DNA of 64,000 nt from Oreohelix idahoensis (GCA_024509875.1 JAMPIV010019831.1:456001-520000), one strand, 5' to 3'. Counted from the stretch's first letter, positions 1-12,208 are shown. The notes: generated by a model from the letters alone, not told the origin. A program made the numbers and translations.

Positions 1-146
1 TTCCATCTCCAGTGTCTTCTTCTCATCTTCTGTTCCACTGGCACTTGTCTAGTTCTTGTCATCAGTTCCACATTAGCCATCTTGTCATTCAACTTCAATC
101 GTTCTATTCTATCCAAGCACTCATTTATGAAAGTCTGTAAGAGATA
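1..146 (-). mobile_element. RTE-like LINE ORF2 C-terminal fragment
   Basis: This stretch matches, with scattered changes, the minus-strand LINE sequence at about 29165-29315, including the run around 'cttgtcatcagttccac' and 'catttatgaaagtct'. It is the end of the C-terminal coding part of an RTE-like LINE, cut by the window edge on the left and fading out near 146. No open frame of useful length survives. The same LINE segment occurs on the plus strand near 34726. Confidence 0.7.
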
Positions 147-387
147 TATTCACATGCTGTCATATTTTTTCCACATACTCTCGATGTTAATGAAGAGCTG
201 GTATGAATATGTTATTTATCATGTCACTAAGCCTCCATGGAGATTAAACTTTATAAGTTTTCATCATTCACTATGACTATGCTTTCTTTTAAAAATGCAT
301 TGTAATCTTCAACATCAACAACACTGTTATTTTTAACGTCTACTCTAAGATGTCATTATTTATATCATCTTATTGTGGTCATAATCA

Positions 388-828
388 TATTGTCATCACG
401 ATAATATTGTCATCATTATAATATTGTCATCATGATAATACTGTCATCAATTATACTGTCATCATAATAATATTGTCACTATGATAATATTGTTATCATT
501 ATAATATTGTCATCATGATAATATTGTCATCATTATAATATTGTCATCATGATAATATTGTCATCATTATAATATTGTCATCATTATAATATTGTCATCA
601 TGATAATATTGTCATCATTATAATATTGTCATCATGATAATACTGTCATCAATATTATACTGTCATCATAATAATATTGTCACTATGATAATATTGTTAT
701 CATTATAATATTGTCATCATGATAATATTGTCATAATTATAATATTGTCATCATGATAATACTGTCATCAATATTATACTGTCATCATACTAATATTGTC
801 ACTATGATAATAGTGTCATCATTATCAT
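388..828. repeat. 17-bp AT-rich minisatellite
   Basis: About 26 copies of a 17-bp unit alternate between 'tcatcattataatattg' and 'tcatcatgataatattg', with 'actgtcatcaat' variants. The alternation gives a 34-bp higher-order period. Confidence 0.9.
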
Positions 829-835
829 TAAAACT

Positions 836-1149
836 CTAATATAGAATTCCAGTCTGGATAACTGTTTCAAAAACTTTTCCTGGCTACAAAACCTAGAAAA
901 ACAATCATCAACAGAACATTTAATCAACGTCAATAGAAGAAATGAATAAAATAACCAACCGCAACATCACGGATTAGTCAGTCGCTTGAGACTCACATTG
1001 GATATCTACTCTACTGCCACTACCACTGCCTAACCACCACCATCATCGCCATCATCATCATCCTCATCATCACCTACCACTTGCAAAAATTGTAACATCT
1101 CCTCCTCCATGTGTCTCTGATGACATGGGAACTGATAACTGAAACACGT
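836..1149. other. No gene seen; short CAT/CCA-rich patch
   Basis: No coding signal or mobile element was recognised. A simple CAT/CCA-rich stretch lies at about 1018-1075. Confidence 0.5.
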
Positions 1150-1505
1150 AACTTTTGTTAGCTGAAATAGAAAGACAAAAAATGTTAGTGGTTACAGGAA
1201 GACAAAAACAGTTAACTGTAACAATACAGTATCAAACGTTAGAAGATATATAAAAAGTGTTAGCTGAAACAATGTAGTAATAAATATTAGCACAAACATT
1301 CGCTGTAACAATACAAATGTTAGAAGATACAAAAAAAACTATAAAAATACAGTAACAAATGTTAGCAGATACACAAAAACTGTTAACTGTAACAACACAA
1401 ATGTTAGCAGATACACAAAAACTGTTAACTGTAACAACACAAATGTTAGCAGATACACAAAAACTTAACTGTAACACTGCAGTAACAAATATTAGCAGAT
1501 ACACA
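1150..1505. repeat. 42-bp minisatellite
   Basis: The clearest copies (1350-1500) have a 42-bp period, each holding 'atgttagcagatacacaaaa' and 'ctgttaactgtaac'. Copies to the left are degraded. 42 is a multiple of 3, so open frames on both strands here are by-products of the repeat. Confidence 0.85.
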
Positions 1506-2099
1506 GGGGGATCATTTCTCAGGCACCCGGGGCAAATCATTTCTTTGCCCCCTCCACCTTTTCACATAAAACATCAGAAAAAAATTATACTTGCAAGTAG
1601 ATTTTTTTAACAGCACAGTACTGTCATGCTAACATCCAATGACACCCCTCTTCTGGCTGTCACCCTTGCTTGCCCCCCTTAGTATGCCACTGGCTGTCAC
1701 ATAATGAATGACATAACTGTATGGTACTTGCAATCTCATCATACAAAACATACTGCTAGAGAAACTATGACAACAAGAGTACACAAAGTACTTTGGTGCT
1801 GTCTGAGGACGAACTGCCATGCTAGCCTCATGCTTCCTGATGACTGAATAAAGGATATCCCCTCATTCAAAGCTCCCTCTACATTACTACACACATAACT
1901 GGATGTTCTACTGCAGATACTCTCTCTACACACGAGTACACAATGTCAATGTGACATCAGTGGATGCACCTACCTGTGTCTACATTGGTTAGATTCTCTC
2001 TTGGTACTGTAAAACCTGGCCCAGTACCATACAAGAGAGTTGTATATGGTTTTTTGTCCAGTACATCTTTTAGGGTGACTTTTGAGTCCTCAGTACTAA
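1506..2099. other. No gene seen; possible DNA-transposon end near 1693
   Basis: No credible coding frame. On the minus strand the sequence ending at about 1693 starts 'cagtggcatactaagggg', which resembles the ends of many cut-and-paste elements. I could not find a matching opposite end, so no element is called. Confidence 0.3.
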
Positions 2100-2975
2100 G
2101 TCCTTGAACAAAACAAGTGATAAAAGAATGAGATTGTAAAATAAGTGATGGAAAGATAACATGTGAGATTGTAAAACAAGTGTTGGAAGACTGAAATGTG
2201 AGATTCTAAAACAAGTGATGGCCCATCTAAGATGGGAGGATAAAACGTGAAATTGTAAAATAAGTAATGGAAGGATGACATGTAAGATTGTAAAACAAGT
2301 CATGCAAGGATGACATGTGAATTTGTAAAACAAGTGATGGAAAGATGACATGTGAGATTGTAAAACAAATGTTGGAAGAGTGAAATGTGAGATTGTAAAA
2401 CAAGTGATGGAAGGATGACATGTGAGATTGTAAAACAAGTGATGGAAGGATGACATGGGAGTTTGTAAAACAAGAGATGATAGGATAACATGTGAGATTG
2501 TAAATGAAGAGATGGAAGGATGACATGTGAGTTTGTAAAACAAGTGATAAAATGATGAAATGTGAGATTGTAAAACAAGTGATGAAAGGATAAAATGTGA
2601 GATTGTAAAACAAGTGATGGAGGGATAAAATGTGAGATTGTAAAACAAGTGATGGAAAGATGAAATGTGAGATTGTAAAACAAGTGATGGAAGAATGACT
2701 TGTGAGTTTGTAAAACAAGTGATGGAAGGATGAAATATGAGATTGTAAAAGAAGTGATGGAGGGATGAAATGTAAGATTGTAAAACAAGTGATGGAAGAA
2801 TGAAATGTGAGATTGTAAAACATGGGAGGGAAGGATGAAATGTGAGATTGTAAAACAATTGATGGAAGCATGAAATGTGAGATTGTAGGACCAGTGGAGG
2901 AGGGATAAAATATGAGATTGTAAAACAAGTGATGGAGGGATAACATGTGAGGTTGTAAATCAATTCATGGCAAAA
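2100..2975. repeat. 35-bp minisatellite, about 25 copies
   Basis: The unit is built from 'gtgatggaaggatgaaatgt' plus 'gagattgtaaaacaa', 35 bp in all. Because 35 is not a multiple of 3 and the minus strand of the unit has no stop in any frame, long minus-strand frames (up to 302 codons) run through the array. They carry only a permuted repeat and are not genes. Confidence 0.95.
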
Positions 2976-3384
2976 CAAAATGTGATTGTGAAACTGTTAA
3001 GTCATGTTTTTGAGTAGGAGTTAAGTGTTTGGGATTCTTACCTACGGGTCTGATTTTTATAGACTCGGTAGTAAGCACGTTTTAAGTTATGAGATGATTT
3101 TTTATTTGGGTGCTTTGTGTACGATATTTTTGGAACATAGCTCAACTGAGTATGTGTTAGTTTTTTTTTTAAATAATGAAAGTGTTCAAATGTTCTTAGT
3201 AGTAGTTGGGGGAGAGATACGGGTGAGCTGAGCTCACATCTCAAGCTGTTAGTTGGCGCTTGAGCGAAGATTTACTGAGTTGTACTGAGAAACTATAATC
3301 TCAGGCAGTATGTATCTGGCAGAGCTTCGAGACGGTTTATAGTCTCGCTAGTGTGTCCAGAGTGTGTTTTGAAGGGAACAGATT
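2976..3384. other. No feature seen
   Basis: Short open frames on both strands resemble nothing I know, and there is no repeat structure. Confidence 0.4.
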
Positions 3385-3590
3385 CATTATGGATTATTAG
3401 CACATGTTTGACATTATAACTTTGGATATTTGCTAATGCAATATATAGTGAGTTGCTGTGTATGCAACCAATCTCATTCTGGATTACTACCGCATGTTTG
3501 ACATTGTAACTTTGGATATTTGCTAATGCAATGTATAGTGAGTTGCTGTGTCCGCAACCAATTTCATTCTGGATTATTACCACGTGTGTT
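3385..3590. repeat. 90-bp direct repeat, about 2.3 copies
   Basis: Copies start near 3385, 3475 and 3565 and share 'tttggatatttgctaatgca' and 'gtgagttgctgtgt'. The third is partial. A degenerate echo of the start lies near 3625. Confidence 0.85.
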
Positions 3591-3828
3591 TGACTGATCT
3601 GATTCGCTATTCATGCGATATGATTCATTATGGATTGTTGGCATCTGTTTTGCCATTATAAGCTGTGACAATGTACTCTCCGTGATGTCAATGTTGCTGT
3701 GATTAATAAACGGTGTATGCGTTTGAAAAACCTTATTCGTCTTACCCGTTGGTGAATTTCCTGACCTTACATTACTGTTGTGTGGTGATAACAGAATATA
3801 GACCAACCTAAAGAACTCACGACATTCA

Positions 3829-3833
<5 letters not shown>

Positions 3834-3919
<86 letters not shown>
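3834..3919. repeat. (TA)n microsatellite
   Basis: About 43 uninterrupted TA units. The open frames through it are artefacts. Confidence 0.98.
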
Positions 3920-3923
<4 letters not shown>

Positions 3924-4249
3924 CAACTGTCGGCCACTACAGTAAGCCCGACCTTACTGACATCATTCTTGTCAGTGGTACTACACCACAACACCCACCA
4001 CAAACATTCAACAATAACAGAAACACTAACAGAACAGCTTGTTGCAAATTCCACAGCAACAGAAACAAATTATGGTATGTTTGAATTTACAGTAATCACT
4101 GCACAAGTAAAAATCGTCATAAGCATCTCATTATCGTCATAGTACAATTATCAGAACAACCATCATCATCATTTTCACAATCGGCATAAACTAGTCTGGT
4201 GTAAAGCTAATATAGACAGGTGACATAAAAAATTTACAAGGAAAGCAGC

Positions 4250-6250
4250 AAGTCATGCTTAGGATTCCAGGAAGAAAGAGCCAAGACTGGATAACACCAG
4301 AAACGCTAAACACCTTAGTGAAGAGATAGGAAATGAAAAGAAAGAAAACAGAAGCTAAGTCTCCCAGGTTAAAGGCAATAAATAGTGAACAGTACAGTCA
4401 GCTGGACAAGGAAGTAAAATTTCAAACACATGCTAACAAAAGGACATTTCTGGATGACTTTGCAAGACAAGCAGAAGAGGCAGCACTGAGAAATGAACAA
4501 AGCACAGTATACAAAATAACTAAAACCATCAGCGGAAAACAAGGTGCAAACAATATTACATTAGTAAGAAATAAGCAAGGAAATCTCATCAGCACAGGGA
4601 CAGGAAACAAGATGGGCAGAGGATTTCAGAGAAACTCTAAACAAGGAACCACCAGAGACACAGTTGAATGTCCCTAGGCTGAAAATGATCTAGATGTTAA
4701 TAAAGACATTCCATGAAAAGAAGAAATCATCACAGCAATCAAAGGGTTAAAGAATAGAAAAGCTCCTGGCCATGATAACTTAAATGCAGAGCTATTTAAG
4801 ACAGACCCTGAGCTAGCAGCAGAACTAGTAGAACCACTATTTGCACAAGTCTGGAAAACAAGGACAACACCAATGGAATGGAACAAAGGAATTGCCCAAG
4901 AAGGGCGACCTGGCAGACTGCAACAATTGGAGAGGAATCACTCTTCTCTCAGTTCCCAGCAAAATACTAGGCACGATAATTATACAGAGAATTTCAAAAG
5001 CAGTAGACCACAAACTGAGGAAAGAACAAGCAGGATTTAGAAAGATTAGACGATGTGCAGATCATATATTTACCCTCAGGAACACTATAGAGCAGTGCTC
5101 AGAATGGCAGAGTCAGCTGTACATTAATTTTTTTTGATTTTGAGAAAGATTTTGACAGTATACATAGGGACAGTCTATGGAAAATAATGAGGGCTAATGG
5201 AATTCCAAGCTGCGTAGTGTCATCATAAAAAGCCTCTATGCCAACTTTACATGTAGCGTTGGGCAGAGCAACCTAACTTTTGAGGTGAAAACAGGAGTAC
5301 GACAGGGATGACCCTTATCAACCACCTTATTTTTAACAGTCACAGACTTGGTGATGTGCCAGACAACAGAGGGCGGTCTAAGAGGAGTAAGATAGACTAT
5401 GTTTTCTACATTGGAAGATCTGAAATATGCATATGACATTGCACTACTATCACATTCACATCAACACATCCAGGACAAAACGGATAGACTTAATAAGTAT
5501 AGCCAGCAGATGGGCCTGAACATCAATCTAAAGAAGACAGATTTCATGACACTCAATGTGAGCAACCCCGAGCCCACAACAGTAAGGAATCAGAAACTGG
5601 AACAGACAGACACCTTTACATACCTAAGATGTATTGTAATACCAGACGGCAGAGCAAGCAAAGACCAACAAGAGAATTAACAAAGCAAGAACAGCCTTTG
5701 TTAGTCTAAACAACATCTGGAAGTCCTCTCAGTACAGCACAAGCACAAAATTAAGATTATATGAGAGCTGTGTACTTTCTGCGCTTGTCTATGGTGCGGA
5801 ATGCTGGAGAGTAACAGAGAAGAAAATGTTGAAATTGTCCTCTTTCCACACAATCTGCCTAAGAAAAATTCTCCAAATCTTTTGGCCAAATACAATCACC
5901 AAACAAGATCTGCTTACTCGGAGCAACCAAGAGGACATGCACATCATCATAGCTGGCAGACGCTAGAGTTGGGTTGGCCATGTCCTCAGAAGAGACCCCG
6001 ATGCCATTACAAGACCAGCAATGCTATGGACCCCGGAAGGAAAATGAAAAAGGCCAACCAAAAACAACTTGGCGGAGGACTGTGGAGGCCGAGATGCAAA
6101 GAGTGAATCAGAGCTGGGGCACTGCTCGAAGGATGACTGCTGACCAGGCGAAGTGGAAGCAGTTTGTTGCCACCCTACAAGACGCCACCAGGCTAGATGG
6201 CCACTGACTGATTTGACGGTCGGCGGCTAAGGATCAAAGAAGAAGGAAGA
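4250..6250 (+). mobile_element. RTE-like LINE, copy A (5' part missing)
   Basis: This is a LINE ORF2 region without its endonuclease. It runs from the endonuclease-RT linker through RT to the C-terminal tail and ends in a GAA-rich 3' tail near 6240. It is paralogous to copy B (36830-39055) and continues, as B does, into the same satellites. The family resembles SR2/RTE elements: 'LSVPSKIL' and 'AGFRK' before RT motif A, and a C-terminal 'TPEGK'-type domain. The clade rests on remembered motifs only. Confidence 0.75.
4255..6207 (+). pseudogene. Reverse transcriptase of RTE-like LINE, dead copy A
   Basis: The coding region would reverse-transcribe the LINE RNA at the target site. Segments in order are a basic linker (4333-4677), RT fingers with 'LPKKGDLADCNNW' and 'QAGFRK' (4890-5137), RT palm (5150-5680) and the C-terminal domain (5690-6207). 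Against copy B it lacks 11 bp before 'ttgcccaagaag' (about 4890), has a stop inside the 'RQG-LLS' motif (about 5308), and reads YAYD where B reads YADD (5426-5437), so a catalytic aspartate is lost. A further frameshift near 5655 is shared with B. It cannot make an active enzyme. Confidence 0.8.
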
Positions 6251-6299
6251 AAATGTGCGTGCCCTGAAAGAAGCCCATGCTCAAAGGAAGGGTTTTCGT

Positions 6300-7455
6300 G
6301 CGAGTACTCAGTGCTTCAGAATGAGTCTTAGAGGTTTCTTAGTGAGCCGTAGAGGTTTATGAGTAAGTCTTAGAGTTTTCTGAGTGAGTCTTACAGGTTT
6401 CTGAGTGAGTCTTTCAGAGTGAGCCTTAGAGGCTTCTGAGTGAATATTTAGAAGTTACAGAGTGATTTTTAGAAGTTTTAAAATGAGCCTTACAGGTTTC
6501 TGAGTGAGTCTTTAGAAGTTTCAGAGTGAGCCTTTGCGGTTTCTGAGTGAATCTTTAGAAGTTTCAGAGTGAGCATTAGAGTTTTCGGAGTGAGCCTTAG
6601 AGCTTTCTGTGTGAGTCATAGAGGTTTTGTGAATAAGTCTTAGAGGTTTCTGAGTGAGTCTTAGAGGTTTCCGAGTGAGTCAGAGGTTTCTGAGTGAGTC
6701 AGAGGTTTGTGAGCGAGTCTTAGAGGTTTCTGTGAATGAGTCTTAGAGGTTTCTGGGTGAGTCTTAGAGGTTTGCGAGGGAGCCTTAGAGGTTTGTGAGC
6801 CTTAGAGGTTTCTGAGTGAGTCATATGTTTATGTGCAAGTCTTACAGGTTTCTGAGTGAGTCTTACATGTTTGTGAGTGAGTTTAGTCGTTTCTTTGTGA
6901 GTCATAGAGGTTTTGGGAATAAGTCTTAGAAGTTTCTGCGTGAGTCTTAGAGGTTTCTGGGTGAGTCTTAGAAGTTTCTGAGTGAGTCTTAGAGGTTTGT
7001 GAGGGAGTCTTAGAGGTTTGTGAGTCTTAGAGTTTCTGTGTGAGTCTTACTTTCTACATGAAACATACAGGGTTGGTGAGTGAGTCTTAGAGGTGTCTTA
7101 ATTAGTCTTATGTGTTTCTGTGCAAGTCTTATAGGTTTCTGAGTCAGTCATGGAGGTTAGTGAGTGAGTCAGAAGTTTGTGAACGAGTCTTAGAGGTTTC
7201 TAAGTGAGTCATAGAGGTGTGTGATTGAGTCTTATAAGTTTATGAGTGAGTCTTAGAGGTTTCTGAGTGAGTCATAAAAGTTTGTGAGTGAGTCTTAGAA
7301 GTTTCTGTGAGTCTTAGTGGTTTGTGAGTGAGCCTTAGAGGTTTGAGAGTGAGTCTTACAGGTTTCTGAGTGAGTTTTAGAGGTTTCTGAGTGACTTAGG
7401 GGTTTCAGAGTGCATCTTAAAGGTTCTTAAGTGAGTCTTGAGAGTTTCTGATGGG
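6300..7455. repeat. 21-bp satellite array (block A)
   Basis: Roughly 50 degenerate copies of a 21-bp unit read 'gagtcttagaggtttctgag' with variants 'agccttagagg' and 'cttagaagtttc'. The array starts just after the LINE tail and matches 39115-40035 in block B. Confidence 0.92.
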
Positions 7456-7589
7456 GCAAAGATAGAATATAACCAACAGTCATGTCTTAAATGGTGATTA
7501 AGGTGAGGTGGACGTGGCTGGCAGCCTCGTGGTATCAAATAAATTGTTTAAGAAACCACTGCTGCAAGAGTAAATGGAGTTTCCTGGAA

Positions 7590-7972
7590 GGAAGAGTAGT
7601 GACCACAGTAGTGACCAAAGTAGTGACCACAGCAGTGACCACAGCGGTGACCACAGCGGTGACCACAGTAGTGACCACAGTAGTGACCACAGCAGTGACC
7701 ACAGCAGTGACCACAGCAGTGACCACAATAGTGTCCACAATAGTGACCACAGTAGTGACCACAGCAGTGACCACAATAGTGACCACATCAGTGACCACAG
7801 CAGTGACCACAGTAGTGACCACAGTAGTGACCACAGCAGTGACCACAGTAGTGAACACAGTAGTGATCGCAGTAGTGACCATAGTAGTGACCACAGCAAT
7901 GACCACAGTAGTAACCACAGCAGTGACCACAGCAGTGACCACAGTAGTGACCACAGTAGTGACCACAGTGTG
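7590..7972. repeat. 12-bp GTGACCACAGYA minisatellite, about 32 copies
   Basis: Units are 'gtgaccacagta' or 'gtgaccacagca'. The period is a multiple of 3 with few stops, so several frames stay open on both strands, giving strings such as HSSDHSSD or VTTVVTTA. None is a credible gene. Block B has only about eight units (40187-40290). Confidence 0.95.
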
Positions 7973-8218
7973 TCCACACACTTCTAAAGGAGAGTAGAGA
8001 ATACATATATTTTTGAAAATAATTTGAAAAACCACTCCCATGTAATGTGAAAATTTTTTAAAAAAAAGTATGTATATCTTGACCAGAAACAGGTCAAGGT
8101 CAGTGGAGGATGCATGTGTAAAGTTCCCAGTCGTAGATATTCTACAGAACACCGAGGACACCCTGTTTTGTCAACTCTTCTATTCATAATCACGTCTGCT
8201 TAAACCTTATATTTGTGT

Positions 8219-8776
8219 ATTCAGCTCTATCTATCAACACTCATTATAGACATTATCATATAACCAGTTTGTAGTGTAGCATTCAGCTCTATCTATCAAC
8301 ACTCATTATAGACATTATCATATAACCAGTTTGTAGTGTAGCATTCAGCTCTATCTATCAACACTCATTATAGACATTATCATATAACCAGTTTGTAGTG
8401 TAGCATTCAGCTCTATCTATCAACACTCATTATAGACATTATCATATAACCAGTTTGTAGTGTAGCATTCAGCTCTATCTATCAACACTCGTTATAGACA
8501 TTATCATATAACCAGTTTGTAGTGTAGCATTCAGCTCTATCTATCAACACTCATTATAGACATTATCATATAACCAGTTTGTAGTGTAGCATTCAGCTCT
8601 ATCTATCAACACTCTTTATAGACATTATCATATAACCAGTTTGTAGTGTAGCATTCAGCTCTATCTCTCAACACTCATTATAGACATTATCATATAACCA
8701 GTTTGTAGTGTAGCATTCAGCTCTATCTCTCAGCACTCATTATAGACATTATCATATAACCAGTTTGTAGTGTAGC
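8219..8776. repeat. 62-bp satellite, exactly nine copies
   Basis: Nine head-to-tail copies of a 62-bp unit beginning 'attcagctctatctatcaac' and ending 'ccagtttgtagtgtagc' fill 558 bp exactly. They differ at only a few positions. Block B has a single copy (40534-40595), so this array grew recently or contracted in B. Confidence 0.97.
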
Positions 8777-8804
8777 ATTCAGTGATTTGGAAGTTTGTGT
8801 TGGT

Positions 8805-9255
8805 TTCTGTGTGATTGTCTTCAACATAGAGTAGTCCTTGGTTTGTATGTGATTGTCTTTAACCTAGAATAATCCATGTTTGTACCTGATTGTCTACAAC
8901 TTAGACTAATTTTAGGTTTGTATGTGATTATTTACAGCTAGCTTAGAATAATCCTTGTTTGTGTATGGTTGTCTACAACTTAGAATAATCTTAGGTTTGC
9001 ATGTGATTGTCTATAACTTAGAATAATCCCTGTTTGTGTATGATTGTCTACAACTTATAATCTTTGTTTGTATATGATTGTCTACAACTTAGAATAATGT
9101 GTGTTTGTATGTGATTGTTTACAACTTAGAATAATTTGTGTTTGTATATGATTGTTTACAACTTAGAAAAATTAATGATTGTATGTGATTGTTTATAACT
9201 TAGAATAATCTGTGTTTGTATGTGATTGTTTACAACTTAGAATAATCTTACAGAC
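8805..9255. repeat. 37-bp minisatellite, about 12 copies (block A)
   Basis: The unit, about 37 bp, contains 'gtttgtatgtgattgtctac' and 'aacttagaataatc'. Copies vary in length. It matches 40610-41180 in block B. Confidence 0.9.
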
Positions 9256-9377
9256 TAAGCAATAAAAATAGCACTGTAGTTAGCAAATGAAAGGAAAACA
9301 TAAAAGGAGATATTAAGGGACATTCATTGAGGGAGGACACCCAAGGCTTGTGGATCATAAAGAAATAGTGATGGTAA

Positions 9378-9874
9378 TGTGACAGTGAGTGTGTCACTTT
9401 AAGAAATATCATAAATAAATATACAGACTATAGTTGGTTGATAGAAATGGGTTTAAAATTAAACAGTAAATTTATAGTAGAAACAGACAATAGCATAGAT
9501 TAGTTCTTATCCAATCGTGAGCTCAGGAAATGTAGGGGAGACGCGATTTTCCCCCAGCGGCCTAGTTAGTAAGAAAGGACGCGTCTAGCTAGGAAGACAA
9601 GCAAGTTTGTGCTCATAACGCAGTGGTTTACTGCATGCAAGTTTTATTCAAACTGAAGAATAGAAATTCCAAGGATGATAGCATGTTCTCTTCAAAAGTG
9701 TATTTCTGTGTAATCAATTCCTATATTCGAAGTCAGTAAGTAGGAACTAATTAATATACAATTATTGACATGTCGAAATCGAATGATTGACGCAGATTTA
9801 GAAAGGAAATATGGCTGAAGGTTTTCTTTTCAAATGTACAAATAAAGCAAAAACATATCAGGAGGAGACATACA
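9378..9874 (+). repeat. 5' LTR of the large Gypsy element (short form)
   Basis: It begins 'tgtgacagtgagtgtgtcac' and matches the 3' LTR almost base for base for about 460 bp. It then lacks 25 bp after 'caaatgtaca', and lacks about 500 bp that the 3' LTR has before its CA end. I place its end at 'gacataca', just before the primer-binding candidate. Confidence 0.8.
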
Positions 9875-9879
9875 ATATA

Positions 9880-9897
9880 TGGTGCCGTGTGACCAGT
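9880..9897 (+). promoter_or_regulatory. Candidate primer-binding site
   Basis: 'tggtgccgtgtgaccag' lies 5 bp inside the 5' LTR end. It starts with TGG, as expected for pairing with a tRNA CCA 3' end. The tRNA species was not determined. Confidence 0.55.
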
Positions 9898-10035
9898 CCT
9901 CTATAACGAGCAGAAAAACACACGAAAGATGGACCAATTAATGGAAGATTTCCAGCAACTCGGGTAGAACGACAGCAGCAACTGGAAAACCGATCCGCTC
10001 AAGCACAACCACTGCAGCCCCAGGACAAACAGAAT

Positions 10036-11005
10036 ATGGAAGGACCCACAATGATAGCGCTACGACAAATTACTGAAACCCTACAGAAAACTGACAACTA
10101 CGCGAAATTCACTCAAGTCAGATCCATCGTTCAGCCGTTCGATGGAGACAAGAAAAAATTCAGAAGATGGTTGTCCGACATGGAAAAATTTGCGTCAATA
10201 GCAGGGGCAATAACTGATGATGAGAAAAAGAAAATCGCTCTGTTAAGCTCTGAATCATTAATGACTGATTTTTTTAAGAAGGGGGTTCCAGCAGTATCCC
10301 GCAGAGACCTACGTCTCCCTTACAAAAGAACTAACCCAGAGATATGGAGAAATCATAGACAAAATGCACGCTTGGTCAGTCCTTAGACGAATGAAACAGG
10401 AAAGAGAGGAATCAGTACAACTTCTTGGAGATAGATTCCTCAATATGGCAGAAGAGGCGTTTTGTGGAGAAATACCTACCACACCCGATGTAGAAATACA
10501 GCTAGTGGGGACATTTGTCGATGGCCTTAGAGCAGACAATATTAGAATGCATCTCTTTAGAAAAGACACGAAGACTATTGCTGAAACAATCCAAGCAGCA
10601 ATACAGGAAGAAAATGTTCGCAGAAGGTTCCAACAAAGAGTAGGTAGGGAACCCCGACCAGACCATAGGGACTATACTGAGCATGAGCCTATGGAAGTTG
10701 ATCATGCCAGGAGGCAATGGACTCGCCCACGACAACACGATGATAGGCCCCGCAACTACAGACCCCCCACACAGAGGCCAAATGACGTTAATAACGTCAA
10801 TCCAAATGGATGCTTTACATGCGGTAGGTTCGGACATGGCTACAAGTCCTGCAAAGCAAATTACAATAATACACCATGCAGAAGAGAGGGGGGTTACCAA
10901 CCACAACAACCCGCACCACCCCGACGGGATTACACCAGAAATCAGTATACCAGAGGCACACATCAACCCCTAATGCGTCAGAGAAACGGCCGCGCCACTC
11001 ACTAA
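10036..11005 (+). pseudogene. gag: gag of the large Gypsy element, frameshifted
   Basis: This encoded the capsid-nucleocapsid protein that packages the element RNA. The first frame (10036-10386) gives a capsid-like start with 'VQPFDGDKKKFRRWL'. The reading then continues in another frame from about 10300 to 11005, so one indel separates them. A CCHC zinc knuckle, 'CFTCGRFGHGYKSC' (C-X2-C-X4-H-X4-C), lies at about 10811-10852 after an R/P/Q-rich linker. Upstream, 9930-10035 looks like leader or extra N-terminal coding with many glutamines. The knuckle makes the assignment safe; the exact start is not certain. Confidence 0.8.
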
Positions 11006-11028
11006 ACAGGACCGTTAGTGAGGGCAAC

Positions 11029-12208
11029 TATCATAGAAAATGGTCCAAAACAAAAGAAATAACACAGAACAGAAATTGTCAAGTGAGCACATCCAGGATA
11101 AAACATTATGAAGAAATGCTGAATGATGGAACCAAAATACATCCGGACCCCAGTTCCTGCATCATGTCTATACAGGGCCAACAGTATAGAGCACTGGTAG
11201 ATACAGGAGCATCCATCAGCCTTATTAGGTTCCAGCTGTTCAAGAAGATCCAACATTTAGTACGATTTCAACCGTCCAAAACACACCTAGCTTCAGTCAC
11301 GGGACAAAGACTAAATTCAGTTGGGACAGCATGGATAAAATTTACCTTGGGAGAAACAAATTTTGAACACCCATTTGTTATTACAAAAGTCTAGAAATCT
11401 TATCCTAGGGAGGGATTTCTTTAACAAACACAAAGTTCGAATATACTATGACTTCCAGAAAATCAAAGTCAACAATACTTACATCGATCTCCAGGACGAT
11501 ATCCATATCGCGTCCTGGGTAAGACTCACAGCTCCCATAACGGTGGCCCCAAACTCCCTGGTTATAGCAAAAGGCAGAGTGAAAAATTCTGAGTACATCA
11601 CACCAGGGCAATCAATCCAAATACAGCCCCTAGCAGAAGAAAGCATTATCGATGACCCATTGTTGCAAATTACAGAAAGAATAGCTGAAGTCTCGAAGTC
11701 CAGAGATTTCCCCATCATGATATTGAATATGTCAGGAAAAACTACCACGATAAATAGAGGCACAATTGTAGCACAAGTAGATACGTCAACGTTAAGACAA
11801 ACTACAACAAATAGAGACCATTCACAAATTGTCTCAACCACTCCCACTGGACATAGGGCACTAAATCGCAGTACAAATAACCATGGTACACGAAAAGTAA
11901 ACAACTATAGTTCCTATGCAGAAAAAGACAAAATTACCAGCCACAGTTCTTTTACACCACAGCATACCCTACCCGGAAGGCAGAAACAAACCAGTCCATA
12001 TATAAGAAGAGTAAGGCCACAGTACGAAAATGACTATAATCACTCATTTTTGCGCCCCAGCACACCAAGAGAAAAGATGAAGTGCTGTATATCACAGAGA
12101 AACAGAGAAACAGAAATTGTCCTGCCAGGAGGATATCCGAAGCGACAGGACAGAGATACATGCCCATGGAGTATCTATATAATGCAGAAACAGGTGGATA
12201 TGATGTAG
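11029..12208 (+). pseudogene. Aspartic protease region of the large Gypsy element
   Basis: A retroviral-type protease would cut the polyprotein. The active-site motif 'ALVDTGASISLI' is at about 11190-11225, and the second conserved patch 'NLILGRDFF' is at about 11394-11420. A one-base frame change near 11390 separates them, so the protease is broken as read. The frame also differs from that of gag, which may be natural gag-pro frameshifting or decay. After 11500 the protein becomes a long polar, threonine- and asparagine-rich stretch with no known domain. Confidence 0.75.

Noticed and set aside
1506..1695. A cut-and-paste transposon remnant ending CACTG
   Set aside because: One suggestive end only; no matching terminal repeat or target duplication was found.
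2070..2978. Minus-strand 302-codon frame
   Set aside because: It runs entirely through the 35-bp minisatellite. Similar frames exist in the other phases, so it is a product of the repeat.
3564..4054. Frames with YIYIYI repeats
   Set aside because: Translation of the (TA)n microsatellite.
7491..8161. Long frames on both strands encoding VTTVVTTA, LLWSLLW or DHSSDHSS strings
   Set aside because: They lie in the 12-bp GTGACCACAGTA array. An array of period 12 with few stops opens many frames at once.
8219..8776. Regular 62-bp repeats as a CRISPR array
   Set aside because: Copies are contiguous with no unique spacers, no cas genes are present, and the DNA is clearly eukaryotic.
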